Source: Harmothoe impar
Lineage: Eukaryota; Annelida; Polychaeta; Phyllodocida; Polynoidae
NCBI GenBank assembly: GCA_947462335.1
Contig: OX381721.1
Coordinates: forward strand, 33,718,303 to 33,782,302
DNA length: 64,000 nucleotides
Direction of reading: 5' to 3'
Positions within the stretch are counted from its first letter, which is position 1. Every line of letters begins with the position of its first letter. Shown one piece after another: positions 34,130-44,899 of the stretch. Below the pieces are notes generated by a model. The model was not told the DNA's origin. It searched no databases and worked only from the letters and a program-made list of their open reading frames with translations. The position numbers and the translations under genes were made by a program.

Positions 34130-34300
34130 GGAAGACGGTCATATAGACAGACAGAACAATAGAGAAACACAGACAGATTTAAAAAGTCAGACAACCGGAG
34201 CAAGCGACAGAGACAGATATCCAAGCAGGAAGAGAAGCAGAAGCAGCCAAGCAAAATAGAGGCAGATACAGAGACAAACAGACATAGAATAATAAGGTGA

Positions 34301-34408
34301 CCCAGTGGGCACAAAATTCAGTTCAATGTTAAATCAATGCTGAATCAACATTGAATCAACATTGACAACCAGTTATCAATGTTGATGCAATGTTGTGTGC
34401 CCACTGGG
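34301..34408. mobile_element. Family K MITE, 108 bp
   Basis: Inverted termini CCCAGTGGGCACA / TGTGCCCACTGGG, with AATCAACATTGA/TCAATGTTGAT words inside. Confidence 0.85.
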
Positions 34409-34574
34409 AAAGACAGAGAGAGACAGAAACAAATAGACAGACACAGAAACACAGCGACTGATGCGTAGAGACAGCAGCAGACAGAGATGTCAGTAGGGTA
34501 CGGTAGCTGCATGGTTGTACAATCAGTAAGTGTATGATACAGCAATGAGTACAGCAGCAGCTTGGGGATCACTA
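34409..34574. repeat. Purine-rich ACAGACAGAG region
   Basis: Degenerate GACAGA repeats continue from 34130 either side of the family K insertion. Confidence 0.5.
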
Positions 34575-34650
34575 ACTCAGTCCCACTCCCGCCCCCGCCT
34601 CCCGCCCCCGGCTATATATAACCACCATCTACCCACACGTATCAGTGGGA
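34575..34650 (+). promoter_or_regulatory. Candidate core promoter: GC boxes, TATA/MEF2 box, initiator
   Basis: Three CCGCCCCC/CCCGCC-type GC boxes at 34587-34611 stand directly before CTATATATAA (34612-34621). This is a strong TATA box and also a perfect match to the MEF2 consensus YTAWWWWTAR. An initiator-like TCAGT places an A at 34644, 31 bp after the first T of the TATA box, which is the textbook spacing. The C-rich block is unusual in this AT-rich surrounding. Which gene it serves is inferred: no other gene candidate lies nearby on this strand. Confidence 0.5.
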
Positions 34651-34805
34651 AATATTCACCACCGCAAAGTTTTCAACCACTCTGGTCTCTCTCTGTGAGC
34701 TGTTGGTGAGAGTTCAGCAACAAGTGGTCTGAGGGTTGGAGTCAGTCTCCCCACCCCCTCCAGCATGCCACTAGCCCCCCGTAGAGGAGAGGGAGGGAGA
34801 AACAG
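34644..34805 (+). CDS. Candidate first exon (5' UTR plus 13 codons and two bases)
   Basis: The region runs from the predicted start site at 34644 to a possible donor AG|GTGTAT at 34805/34806. It contains ATG at 34765, giving MPLAPRRGEGGRN and then two bases of a codon, so the intron would be in phase 2. The large exon at 54534 also needs a phase 2 donor, and the joined codon would be AGG (Arg). The phase match alone has a one-in-three chance, and the donor is weaker than the usual GTRAGT. A donor at 34871-34876 (AG|GTAGGT) could instead close a non-coding first exon, because the reading frame stops at 34825. Intermediate exons may exist. Confidence 0.35.
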
Positions 34806-35714
34806 GTGTATGGTATTAGGCGTCTAATTGGGTAATTGTACTGCATTGTAAATTCTTTTATTTATACTGAAAGGTAGGTAGGTCAAAGACCTGTGATTCA
34901 CCTCCTTTCAGACAAGAGAACAAAATGCTGTAATGTGCATTACATTCAAAATATTTGGAAATAATAAGAATAACATAGAAGTAAATGTGAGGCATAGGCT
35001 TAGTATAATGTAAAAGATATTAGTACAATAATGCAATATGACAAGGGAGAATTGAGTAAAGTATAGTATATAAAATGTCAGAAGGTTGAGATGTAGTTGT
35101 AAAATTATTTTAAGGTTTAGTTGCACTACCATCCTCCTAATAAGAAAAGGGTAGCATCAATTTATTTAACAGCGACAGAAAAATGGGGAAAACCCAATTA
35201 ACCTAGGAATTATACAGCCATAACAAACTCATCCCTTACTACCCAATTATTACAACACGCAAGGTAAATACACTATATATACTTTCAGCCTGGGTCAGAA
35301 ACATATCAGCTCATGACCCGAGGAAGAAATTGGGGCAAATGTCACAGAACAAAAACTTGGCAGCCATTACTGAAAGATCAAGCAACCCCGTAATTCGCAC
35401 ATGGTGTAAATTGGTGCGGCTTTCTTTACCCGTGTATGTGAAGACGTGTGGAGGAGGGCAGGGAGGTGGTTGTTGGCAAAGGCATGTAGGAATTCAGAGG
35501 AGTATCCCCCCCATAGGTGTAGGGGATGGGTGAGGGGGTCGTGTAGTGGTTCATCATTCACCCCCAGGCTCTACTATACTGGTATATAAGGTCTAGACTG
35601 TACACTGATAATTCTTATGCTCCAGAACAAATTAGTCAATAATATCTAACCTAGTTAGTTATTTCCGGTTCCCTATACAACTAACCTACGTGAGCTGATA
35701 CTGTAAGGATGGTC
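34806..35714. other. Unassigned stretch (start of the putative long intron)
   Basis: AT-rich at 34806-35330, then ordinary. No further exon recognised. Confidence 0.35.
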
Positions 35715-35902
35715 AATACAGATCAACTTCTCCATTTCAATGAGTGTTAAATCGTTTTGAGTGAGGCATTAGTACGGGTACATTAGTCATATATTGTATT
35801 GCCTCTGTCATTTTGGAGTAGCACTTGGTCATGCTTGACCAGTGTCCCTATGACTAACCTGGAATAGCCACTACAGACTAAGGGCCGGAGCATTTAGATT
35901 AT
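35715..35902. mobile_element. Family H element, reverse copy
   Basis: Ends ...CAGACTAAGGGCCGGAGCATTTAGATTATC; contains GGTCATGCTTGACCAGTGTCCCTATGAC, reverse of the copies at 20469 and 49385. Confidence 0.65.
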
Positions 35903-36324
35903 CTGTGTACACTTGTACCATTTGCTTTACTAAAGACCGTCAAACAATTACTGATAGGGGTCCTGGCGGCAAAAGGGCAATTCGCCTTAGCCTAGGTTTG
36001 GTCGCAAGACCATTAGATCTAATAAACACTTTAAAAAAAGTTATTGATCTCATGCAATTGCTGATTGGGCAGTGGTTCCTTCATTCTAGGCAGCAGCAAT
36101 TAGGAACTGGGCAGTATGGTGGGAGTTCTCTAGGACCTCTCTCAACACACGTTCTGACTAGCTAGTCCCTATAGTACAAGAGTCATTACCCAAACCTAGC
36201 AAAAGGTCACACGCTTGTTTACATCGTTAGCGCTGATTTGTAAGCCTTCCTGGCCTCAGTGATGTATGTGGCATTTGTAGAAAAAACGTTACAAATAAAT
36301 GTTACAGTGCCATTAATATTCTTA
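35903..36324. other. Unassigned stretch
   Basis: No gene or element recognised. Confidence 0.4.
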
Positions 36325-36385
36325 CCTAGTTGTGGCAGGACTCTTACCAAGTTATGACAGGAGTCTGGTACCAATAGGACCAATA
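36325..36385. repeat. Outlying copies of the 47-bp minisatellite
   Basis: CTTACCTAGTTGTGGCAGGACTC and a related ACAGGAGTCTGGTACCAATAGGACC. Confidence 0.6.
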
Positions 36386-36745
36386 CGTACACTGATATTC
36401 CTAGGCTCCCTATACGCCCAACCTCTCAGTCACTAGTGCCCAACCTAGTTAGTCATTTTTTGGATCCCTATACCACCAACCTAGATTAGTTATTATTGCT
36501 AGGTTGGTCACTACTGACCAACCCACCTTAGTCTTTTTAGTTCCAGGGGGAGCCACTGAGTGGTCATGACAGGTAGCCCCAACTAGTGGCATAAAAATAC
36601 AACACACCAATGATGGACCTAGGTTAGCCACGACTGACTGACCCCTTGGTCATTTTTGGATATAACTTTGCCATTGTGACTAACACTCATATGACCAACC
36701 TGGGTTAGTCTGTACTGACTAACCCTTTCAATCTATGGATTTTCA
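36386..36745. repeat. Family H-like TTAGTCAGTACTGACCAACC repeats
   Basis: At least five copies of AACCTAGGTTAGTCA/TGACTAACC-type words; related to the right halves of the family H copies. Confidence 0.5.
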
Positions 36746-36747
36746 GT

Positions 36748-36920
36748 GTAGTTGTGGCAGGATTCTAGTTCCAATAGGACCCTCACCTAGTTGTGGCAGG
36801 AGTCTGGGTACCACCAGGACCCTCACCTAGTTGTGGCAGGAGTCTGGTACCATCAGGACCATTACCTAGTTGTGACAGGAGTCTGGTACCACCAGGACCC
36901 TTACCTAGTTGTGGCAGTCA
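36748..36920. repeat. 46-47 bp minisatellite
   Basis: Between three and four units of CACCTAGTTGTGGCAGGAGT followed by CTGGTACCACCAGGACCCTT. Confidence 0.85.
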
Positions 36921-37159
36921 TGACCGACGACTGGGGAACTGTGGGTGAGCTCTTGGGGATTGCTTACAGTTTTTAAACGGTGTATCTCTACTGCTGTGGC
37001 ACGGGTATTACAGTGAAGATCTCAGTATTATTAGAACCTGTAGATTACATCAATCACCAGTCTTATTTATTCACTATAAATCACGCATGGTGAGAGTCTA
37101 TATCACAGTTCTAGATTTCGGGACTACATCTTTAGCTAGTATCTCCACTGTTACTTCCA
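36921..37159. other. Unassigned stretch
   Basis: No gene or element recognised. Confidence 0.4.
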
Positions 37160-37243
37160 AGTTGGCATAGGACATTGAATCGGCATTGACCATTGGTTGT
37201 CAATGTTGATAAAATGTTGAACTGAATTTTGTGCCCACTGGGA
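37160..37243. mobile_element. Family K MITE fragment
   Basis: GACATTGAATCGGCATTGACC...AATTTTGTGCCCACTGGG; only the right terminus remains. Confidence 0.65.
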
Positions 37244-38132
37244 AGGTACCCGGTAGCCAGTTTCCGTTTTTGACATAGTGATAAGCAGGGTGATATTGCA
37301 ATTCCAGAGCCTTCCTTCGGAAGTATTTGGGAACCAGGGTATGTGTACAGGTCACGTGGAAGTAAATGGCGCCATCTAGCTAGTCATGTGGTATTCTGGT
37401 CTGCATTGAAGGGAGTTCTGGCTGCTGATTGGGTTATATTTCAGATGAAACAAAAATGGCTAAAATTGTGAAAAATTCACAGGTGTTTCCAAGTACCCTT
37501 TGGATAGAATAGGACATGTAGTTTTATGCTATGTAAAGGGTTGGGGAATTTCTGAGGCATGCAAAAACAGATGTGGCCAAAGGTCTATTTTAGGCCCAAA
37601 ACAGGGCAAAATGGGACTACCTGGGGATAAAAGTGACTTTCCTGAGATTTTCACAGTCATGCTCTTAATTGAGGCTGAAACATTGTGTGTGAGGGATTGT
37701 TTAATTAGACTAGGGCTAAGACCGTGGTCAACAATTTTTTTGGATGGCTAATTTTGTGCATTATGCTATATAGAGACATAGAGGAATAATAATTACTTCC
37801 TTGTGACCTATGCACGCAGACCCCTTATCATTGATTCACTCAAATATACACAACAGGTGGCAGCACATCCCAAGTGGTTTACCAGACTTGTGGTTCATTC
37901 CCCTTGATGGTGCGCAATGCGCTGTAGATATATATTCAGGGAGTTATCATCATTCAGTGACAACCGTGCTCCATCCATTCCGAGATGGATATCCTTAAAA
38001 GTACAGCACAACAACATAAAGCACGTTGGGACATTACAGAACGGGCTCTCTCCTATTCTTACCCTGTGAGTTAATGAGAGATGTTCTGCATAGACTTTCA
38101 CTCACCCCCATTTTACCACCCCCCCTTCTTCT
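37244..38132. other. Unassigned stretch
   Basis: No gene or element recognised; the 83-residue frame at 37500 has no supporting feature. Confidence 0.4.
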
Positions 38133-38256
38133 ACCCATTGGGTTAGCATGATACTTTAATGCAAACTGAAAAGAACACTCATCAGGACTGCATTCATGCA
38201 TCATGCAGACAGAAGGGTATACCACTTTAAAGCACTATGATGTCCTTAAAGGGTTA
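38133..38256. mobile_element. Family A, single-hairpin copy
   Basis: TTAGCATGATACTTTAATGCAAACTG...GGACTGCATTCATGCATCATG...GTCCTTAAAGGGTTA. Confidence 0.65.
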
Positions 38257-38329
38257 TCAACATGTTAATACACAAAGGTAAGGTATGAAAAACCTCATCC
38301 CGTATCTACAGCGTCTCATTGCTTAGCGG

Positions 38330-38625
38330 GCCCCAATGGGTTTTATCTGGACAAGCTGGGCTTGCCCTGTTCTGGGTTTTGGTCGTTATTCTCCATGGTG
38401 GCCCAGACAGCCTCAGTCCAATCAAACTCAATATCTTTTAATTTCTTTTTTTCTTTTGCAAATACTCATTTACCATTTCAAGTACAATGGTGATATAGGC
38501 TGGATCTGGACACTTCTCATCTGGGCAAGTCCATATGGGGCCCACTGGGCAGTCTATAACAAAAACATGGTGGCTCCCATAAATGGAAGCCCACCTGGGA
38601 CCCAGATGAGCCCATTAAGCAATGC
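38330..38625. repeat. Family Q fold-back, diverged copy
   Basis: GGACAAGCTGGGCTTGCCC at the left and GGGCAAGTCCATATGGGGCCCA, CCCACCTGGGACCCAGATG at the right; related to 359-662. Confidence 0.55.
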
Positions 38626-39047
38626 TGACTATAGGCATCTACACTGGCGTCCTGCCTGTAGGGTGTGAGGGTCTGAAGAGGCTCAAGTAGCCGCCTATGA
38701 CACCCCCTCCAGGCGCCATACAAACCGCAGGGTACTCATTCTACCCTCTAGCAGCAGACCACAGCCTAGAGGGTGGTTACTCTAACCCCTGCACCAACTA
38801 GCTATAGAGCATTGGATGCAGACTGAGCTGGACATGGGTCTAAAGGGTAGCGTGGGGTATTGTGAATTCATGTGAAACAGTGATTGTCGACATCTGAGGA
38901 ACCTGAATTGAAAATGATTGAAAATTCAAAATATTCAACATTTGATGGATCTGAATGTGCAGTTTGAAATTCGAGATTTGAAGGATGGGAATTCAAAATG
39001 TTGATATCAAATTTAAGGTATCTGGATTCAAAATTAAGGGGAGCTAA
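38626..39047. repeat. Unassigned, with ATTCAAAAT-rich segment
   Basis: From 38895 to 39030 words such as GAAAATTCAAAATATTC and GGAATTCAAAATGTTGATATC recur; possible remnant of an element. Confidence 0.3.
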
Positions 39048-39143
39048 GACCTCCCCACATTATATACTTGTTTCTCACCACTAAGCCATGAGAAATGTCA
39101 CGAAGGCGTTTTTTTTTCTTTTTCTGCTGAGGCTAAAATCAGT

Positions 39144-39296
39144 ATACAGGATTTGTTTAAGTTCTGTATTTCCCCGACAGATTGACATTGAAAGGCCCCG
39201 TATTTCGTTGAAACCCTTCATAAGGGTTGAAACGAAATATGGGGCCTTTCAATGTCAATCTGGAGGGGAAATACAGAACTTAAACTGATCCTGTAT
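39144..39296. repeat. Near-perfect 153-bp palindrome
   Basis: Arms of about 75 bp around AACCCTTCATAAGGGTT (centre 39220); left contains GACATTGAAAGGCCCCGTATTTCG and the right its complement with about one mismatch per 15 bases. Confidence 0.9.
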
Positions 39297-39876
39297 TTAT
39301 TTTTAAATGTATTTGTCACATATTAAAGGAGAAAAAGACAATTTATTAACCTGCATCGTCTCCCATTCGTCCGAACGCCGCCATGACACCTTGCTCGATA
39401 CTCACTTCCGGTCTGTGCACCTCCGCCAAAAAATAGCCCCCCCCCCTTTGATCGCCTATATCGTCTTTATTTGTATAAATTAGGCCTTATTTTGCATTTT
39501 ATTGTATTAATTTCTTTAGAAAAAAACATGATAAAAGTATGAATCGTCCTTTATCGCCGAAAAATATATCGTTGCTCGAAAAATCTAGGTCAAGTTTAAG
39601 TTCTAAGACAAGCGGCCTCAACCGCTGGCAAGTTGATCTTCATTTTTATCGTCTCAATTTTTCGCCGATCCATCATGTTAGAAACCCTCAACCAAATTTT
39701 CTGGGGGGATAGGGCCTAATTCAGCTATTGTACGTGTAAATATAGGATGTTTTGTACAGCTTAGGCTTGGTTTCAACCAAAAATATGGTATTTTAACCCC
39801 CTAACGAACCCAAGGAAAAAAATTGTCATCGTCTCACCGATCCACTGAAAAACAAACCCATGACGACGATTTCGTC

Positions 39877-39950
39877 TCCGCACCGTCCGGGAATTGAACC
39901 CGGGTCCGGCGCGTGAGAGGCGAGGACGCTAACCACTCGACCGTCTCGGA
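39877..39950 (-). pseudogene. tRNA-Glu(CUC)-like sequence, probably a decayed tRNA or the head of a tRNA-derived SINE
   Basis: Read on the minus strand it begins TCCGAGA, has a D arm like eukaryotic tRNA-Glu (GTCGAGTGGTTAGC), an anticodon loop CTCTCAC with anticodon CUC, and a perfect T arm (CCGGG TTCAATT CCCGG) containing a good B box. The anticodon stem pairs at only three positions and the acceptor stem at only about four, with extra bases before the 3' end, so it is unlikely to yield a functional tRNA. It sits inside a larger inverted-repeat element. Confidence 0.6.
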
Positions 39951-40680
39951 CAAGCTTGGGGGCTCAGATTCAGTTGGCGGAGTGATCCTTACGCACGGCC
40001 GGAAGTGAAGTTTTGAGGAAATACGGAGGTTTGAGGAAATACGGGGGCTGGTTATTCACCTTTTGCGAAATACGAGGCTCAGTGCTGTACTCTACCCGGC
40101 TTGATATTTCGTCAAACCATTTGAAAATAATATAGAGTATTGCAGGGTCTCACAGAGCCAAATTCACATTAATTATGAATGAAGAGATTAAGGATCTTCG
40201 AAAGTTATAAAAATGCATGCTTCCTTTACCACATTACATTACCTGTTAGGTAAGCTTTAATTTGATACCAAATATGCCCATGTTTGTCTAATTTTGTCAT
40301 GTTTTTCCATTATAATTTGCAAAATAAAAAGAAAAAAAATCTCAGAAAGTCGATTTTGGTGATGAGAAACAAGGATATTATTTGGAGTGGCCTAAAGGTG
40401 GCAGCACAGCTGCGCATCACTGAACTATATCAAATACTAGTCTGGTGTGTGATTATAGATGGTACTACTAAACTGATGTAATCATGTGATGAATACTTTG
40501 CTGGAAGCAGTTTATTTTTCTTCACCTTTATCCTTAAATTAAGCATATATAGTTAGAATCTAAATAAAAAACAGCTGAGATGGTACCAGCACACTATAAC
40601 AAAGTGATTGTGTATAACTTTGCAGAAAATGTAATCTCTATATCTGAGTCTGTACAACATATTTAAGCTCATGCAGACAT

Positions 40681-41015
40681 ACCCAGGCAAATATTAGCGT
40701 CAGCCACTGTCACCAATAGCACTCTCATACAAGGGTCAGGCACTGCTGGACTATAATAGATGTGTCAATGGCCATTCTAGTGAGGGTCAGGCCATGCTGC
40801 ACCTGCCTCTGCTCACCCAGAATTGCTTGAGCGCTTGGCCATGCGGGATCCTCATGCTATAGAGTCTGACAATGCTGGACTCTTACTGGCTGAAAGAGAC
40901 TCTTCCTACGCATAGCCTTGACCCATCTATCATAGTCCAGCAGTGTTTGACTTTGGCATATGAGTGCTTTAGGCGACAAGGCCAGTGTCAAGGTGACGCT
41001 GATATTTGCCTGGGT
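40681..41015. mobile_element. Family C fold-back, deleted copy
   Basis: ACCCAGGCAAATATTAGCGTCAG left, GACGCTGATATTTGCCTGGGT right; about 90 bp shorter than the full copy at 29846. Confidence 0.8.
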
Positions 41016-41257
41016 GCACTTATCTGGCTACTGTGTGGTGCTTTCCCTGTTGGTGGACATGGGCTGGGCAGGCCTGGACTAACCCTAACCTATACAGATA
41101 GTGCTGTGGGATAGGACTTCAGCACCTCAGGGGGAGCTGATAGGCAGGCTTATTTATCCTGATTCACCACCAGGTACTTTATTTATACAGATTCAGGGCC
41201 GGCTGTATTACATAAGGTCCTTCCCTGGCCAATGCATCGAGAAAGGGTGACTTTTTC

Positions 41258-41500
41258 ATAATAAAGTTGTGTTTACCTTGGTTTTAGCAGAAGTCTAATA
41301 ACATTGTTAGCAATGGCTACATTTGTGAACATCTTGTATCAGGGGATTCACAGGATAACTATCTTTCAAATAGTTTATATTAGAATGCAGGATGCTGAGG
41401 TAATGTTCATGTATTTGTCAGTCACGCTTTGGAATTTAAACAAACTTATTAACAGCTTTTCTGAAAAGTCACCCTTTCTTGCTGCATTGGTCTATAGTGT
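41258..41500 (+). repeat. Repeat P copy 2, carrying a parallel ORF
   Basis: See 22497-22740. The ORF begins at 41304 (MLAMATFVNILYQGIHR) and shares FMYLSVT and later Ser-Glu/Lys-Ser residues with copy 1. Confidence 0.5.
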
Positions 41501-42112
41501 TGTATCCTATAGTAGCCTCCACCACAGGGGGTAGAGGTATCATGGGGAAATCCAAGGCTAGATTCACCTTGAGTCGGACACTTGAATTTCTCTTTATTCA
41601 AGCATTCTAATCTCTTTATTTGTGGACAATGGTAACATTTAGGTGCTATTCTTTCTAACAAGGAACACACACGAATAACTACAACTATCAGTGTTCGTCA
41701 TAGGGTATGTGTCCAACTCATGGTGAACCTACCGTATGCAGAATTCAAATTACTAAATCCTCAAGGCCCCTAGCAACTGGGCCCCCGCAACCAAGACTGA
41801 TTAGATTTTAGTATCTATTTTAGGCTAGGACAGAACCTAATTCAAATCCTTGGAGCACTCTGAACTTTAATGTTTTTTTCATTCATTGAGAATAGGTCAT
41901 GTTGTTAAAACGTCTGTGTTTTTTTCAAACAATAGTGGTATTTTTAGACCCTTTGAGGTGCATGTGTGGTGTACTGATTGCAGGGCCCGGTGTAGAGTTG
42001 GGTGGGGGACCATAGTGTTTATACAGATGGTACTGGGAACTGACGCTACAGGCCTATACTACTAGCACTGCCAATGTAGGGGGCTATAGCAAGTAGATCT
42101 ATCATCGGCTCT
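41501..42112. other. Unassigned stretch
   Basis: No gene or element recognised. Confidence 0.4.
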
Positions 42113-42370
42113 TCAACCCTTTATAAATGGCTTTTTAATGAATTATACTATTTGTCGTTATGGTGGATGATTTCATCCCTAGTGAGTAACTCGCCGGTGC
42201 TGCATTCAAGCATCACAACGACACCACTGGGTTGATAGCCTCTCTAAGGCTCGGCATGATGCATTTTTTGCAGGGCTAGTGGTAGATGCGCCCTTGTTGT
42301 CATGATGCATTCATAATCTCACTAAACATATTCACTGCATTTATGCATCATGCTGATCTTGCTGTTTGGG
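42113..42370. mobile_element. Family A, rearranged copy
   Basis: CAACCCTTTATAAATGGC, a hairpin CCCTAGTGAGTAACTCGCCGGTGCTGCATTC, then CTAAGGCTCGGCATGATGC and a second worn block; the ends are not clear. Confidence 0.55.
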
Positions 42371-42697
42371 TTGATGCAGTATACACCACAACATAGCACA
42401 CTATGGTGTCATGGGGGGACAAGATGGCGGCCTACACTATGTGACCTTATACTGTGTGTACCATACTCATTCTGGCATACTGAGATGCCTCAATCTAAAC
42501 AGTGCTAATCTAAAGGAGACTAGGGGACAAGATGGCTGCCTACCTTTAATGACCGGTTACAGGCCTATACAGCATCCTACACATGAAGCAACATCTTCTT
42601 ATCACTAGGTCCTACTTCTAAGTGTCTCCCCGTGTCCATCACCCGGAGTCTGGTGCTATGAGGCCTTCACAGGGCTGGCTACAGAATGATAGTAGAT
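42371..42697. other. Unassigned stretch with a 20-bp direct repeat
   Basis: GGGGACAAGATGGCGGCCTAC at about 42415 recurs as GGGGACAAGATGGCTGCCTAC at about 42523; both are YY1-like. Confidence 0.45.
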
Positions 42698-42906
42698 ACT
42701 GCATGAATGTTGGAATTTAGGCAAAGATTCGACGCTCAAAGTCCTCACTTTAAGGATATTTAATGCCAGTAAATGCCATGTAAATCCACTTAAATGTCAT
42801 AATCACTTTTCCATGACTTTTCCATGGCATTCACTGAGCCTAACGCTGCTTAAATAGTGACTTTAAGCAATAAAAGGTTTGCTTAAATGCCAATGTTCAT
42901 GCAGTG
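42698..42906. mobile_element. Family B MITE
   Basis: ACTGCATGAATGTTGGAATTTAG left and TTGCTTAAATGCCAATGTTCATGCAGTG-type right end. Confidence 0.8.
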
Positions 42907-43302
42907 AGAGGTCTTAGAAGGCAATCCGCGTGTTCTAGCTTTATCTTTATGAATCAACGTCAGCTATATTGAGTTTGCCTCTACCCAGAGACTGTTAGAT
43001 GGCGTTCATCTATACTACTTGCATTCTATATACTCAAGATCTGTGGTCAACTTATCTTTAATTTAGCAAATAATATATATTATATTCATATATAGGCTAC
43101 CCAAACGCCGATTTCGATAAATGGCTAGCCAAGCGCCATTTTGTTGCATTTGTTGTAACCCATTAGGAGGTTTGTTGATATTTCTATTTTCTTAGAAATT
43201 AATACAAAAACAGCATAGGAAACAACAACACTCAGCTGCATTTTGCCTAATATAAGTTATAACTTTCATAATATCAACTTCATGATTGCTTTTTGTCTAT
43301 TC
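42907..43302. other. Unassigned stretch
   Basis: No gene or element recognised before the acceptor-like site at 43305. Confidence 0.35.
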
Positions 43303-43305
43303 CAG

Positions 43306-43382
43306 GGGCCGACTGTAACATCCAAGCCAAGGTAGCCAAGACGTTCGTGAGGCTGACTTTCGAAGGCGTCCGGATCAGCTAA
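43306..43382 (+). CDS. Candidate short terminal exon, 24 codons then TAA
   Basis: A polypyrimidine tract ending in CAG (43303-43305) is followed by a GC-richer block that reads as 24 sense codons (ADCNIQAKVAKTF..., ending GVRIS) to TAA at 43380-43382. It begins with two bases of a split codon, so it needs a phase 1 donor and does not fit the candidate first exon at 34.6 kb. The product is not recognised. It may be the last exon of an unseen upstream gene, an alternative end, or chance. Confidence 0.3.
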
Positions 43383-43996
43383 ATCAACTTTAGGGGTGGG
43401 TATATTGACCTTTATCTTAATTTAATGTGTTTTGATACAAATGTGTAGCAAATAATCTCATTATAGTCTAATGCTTTTCTGAGATATAGCCATAGAAATA
43501 GACGTTAGATAGTAAGATTAGAGTAATTAATCGTTGTTTAAGTGTAGATAATAATGCCATGTGTCTTCGTTGTAGCTACTATCACAGGAGCAGAATAGTA
43601 TACTGGCTTTTTATTATTTTTAAAACATTTTAATTTGCCTTGTGACGCGCCCATGAAGTTTCCTGAGGCGCGCCATACATACCTTTCCCCATAATGCTTA
43701 CAAAGTCAATTTTCAGCTTGTGTGCACTAATATTCTGTGACATTTTGTTGTTTAATTTATTCAATTATTTGTGAGTATTTAATATGAAAGCAAGAAGATT
43801 TTTTTCCGTTCTTGTACATCCATAAGGAACTCTTTGGAAGCTGACTTTTAAAAGAATTCGCTATATCTCTACACTTTGAGATATTTTCAATATCAATATC
43901 AATTTTGAGAACTGCAAAAGATGACTCCCGATCATTCCTGATCCGATCATCGCAACAAGACCGACTGGGATAAAAGCAGTAATTCTTCTTCCTGAA
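43383..43996. other. Unassigned stretch
   Basis: AT-rich; the minus-strand frame of 96 residues at 43757-44047 has no recognisable features. Confidence 0.35.
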
Positions 43997-44206
43997 CACT
44001 GCATAAATGTCAGCATTTAGGCAAAGTTTTGACTGCTCAAGGTCCAACTTTAAGCATATTTAATGCCAGTAAATGCCATGTAAATCTACTTAAATGTCAT
44101 TATGACTTTTCCATGACTTTTCCATGGTATTCACTGAACCTAAAGCTGCATAAATAGTGACTTTAAGCCGTAAAAGGTTTGCTTAAATGCCAATGTTCAT
44201 GCAGTG
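43997..44206. mobile_element. Family B MITE
   Basis: CACTGCATAAATGTCAGCATTTAGG left, GCCAATGTTCATGCAGTG right; very similar to the copy at 42698. Confidence 0.85.
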
Positions 44207-44314
44207 GAGGACATGAAGTGCTTAATCAGCAGTCTGGTACTATGTAAACAATAACACAGTCACACGTGTACCAGCCGTGTACTGCTGATCTGTCAATATA
44301 ACCCCCCCCCCCCA

Positions 44315-44568
44315 TTAACCCTTTCAGGACGGCATGTCTCTAAAAGATTACATTTGTTGTCATAATGATCCAAAGCAGCCCAGGCGAGTTAATCGCCGGT
44401 GCTGCATTGGTACATCATGCAGACCCTTTAGGAGTATCTCAACCCCGTAGGTTCGGCATGATACCTGAATGCAGTACTGGTGAGTTACTCACCAGGGCTG
44501 CATTCATGTATCATGACGACCATGGACATTATGCACATCGATGCATTATGCCCTCCTTAAAGAGTTAA
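44315..44568. mobile_element. Family A fold-back MITE
   Basis: TTAACCCTTTCAGGACGGCATG to CCCTCCTTAAAGAGTTAA with both hairpins; preceded by a C tract (44302-44313). Confidence 0.85.
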
Positions 44569-44575
44569 TATCCAT

Positions 44576-44899
44576 CTAACCCTTTAACGATGGTGTTATG
44601 CCGCAAGGTTAATATATCAATGCACCAATACAGCGCCATCGAGTGACTTGCCAGTGCTGCATTGGTGCATGATGCTGATTAGTTGGGAGTGTATCAGCCC
44701 TATAGGGATGGCATGATGCATGGATGTAGTTACTGGCCAGGGCTGCATTCATGTATCATGACACCCTGGATTATGGTGCATTACAGCACTATGCGGGCCT
44801 TAAAGTGGCATAATCACCGAATGTTTCCCACTCACAAATCTAGTACTGTTCTACTATGTGGTTAAGTGCAAGTGGTGAGAATGCCCCTTTAAAGGGTTA
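44576..44899. mobile_element. Family A fold-back MITE with a family L insertion in its right terminus
   Basis: TAACCCTTTAACGATGGTG at the left, two hairpins, then ...GCGGGCC-TTAA [family L] TTAA-AGGGTTAG. Confidence 0.85.
44800..44892. mobile_element. Family L piggyBac-like MITE in the terminus of a family A copy
   Basis: TTAA at 44800-44803 and 44889-44892 flank AGTGGCATAATCACC / GGTGAGAATGCCCCT. The target was the TTAA inside family A's terminal CCTTAAAGGG. Confidence 0.9.

Larger units (their letters stand above)
39048..40396. mobile_element. Family N-related composite element
   Basis: The right end (about 40200-40396) is homologous to half of the family N copy at 29090 (GGTATCAAATT/AATTTGATACC, GATGAGAAAC, GAGTGGCCT); the left end has a degraded CTTGTTTCTCACCA. 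It contains the palindrome at 39144-39296, an inner inverted pair (ACTTCCGGTCTGTGCACCTCCGCC near 39404 and GGCGGAGTGATCC...GGCCGGAAGTGAAG near 39975-40012) and the tRNA-like sequence. Confidence 0.45.
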
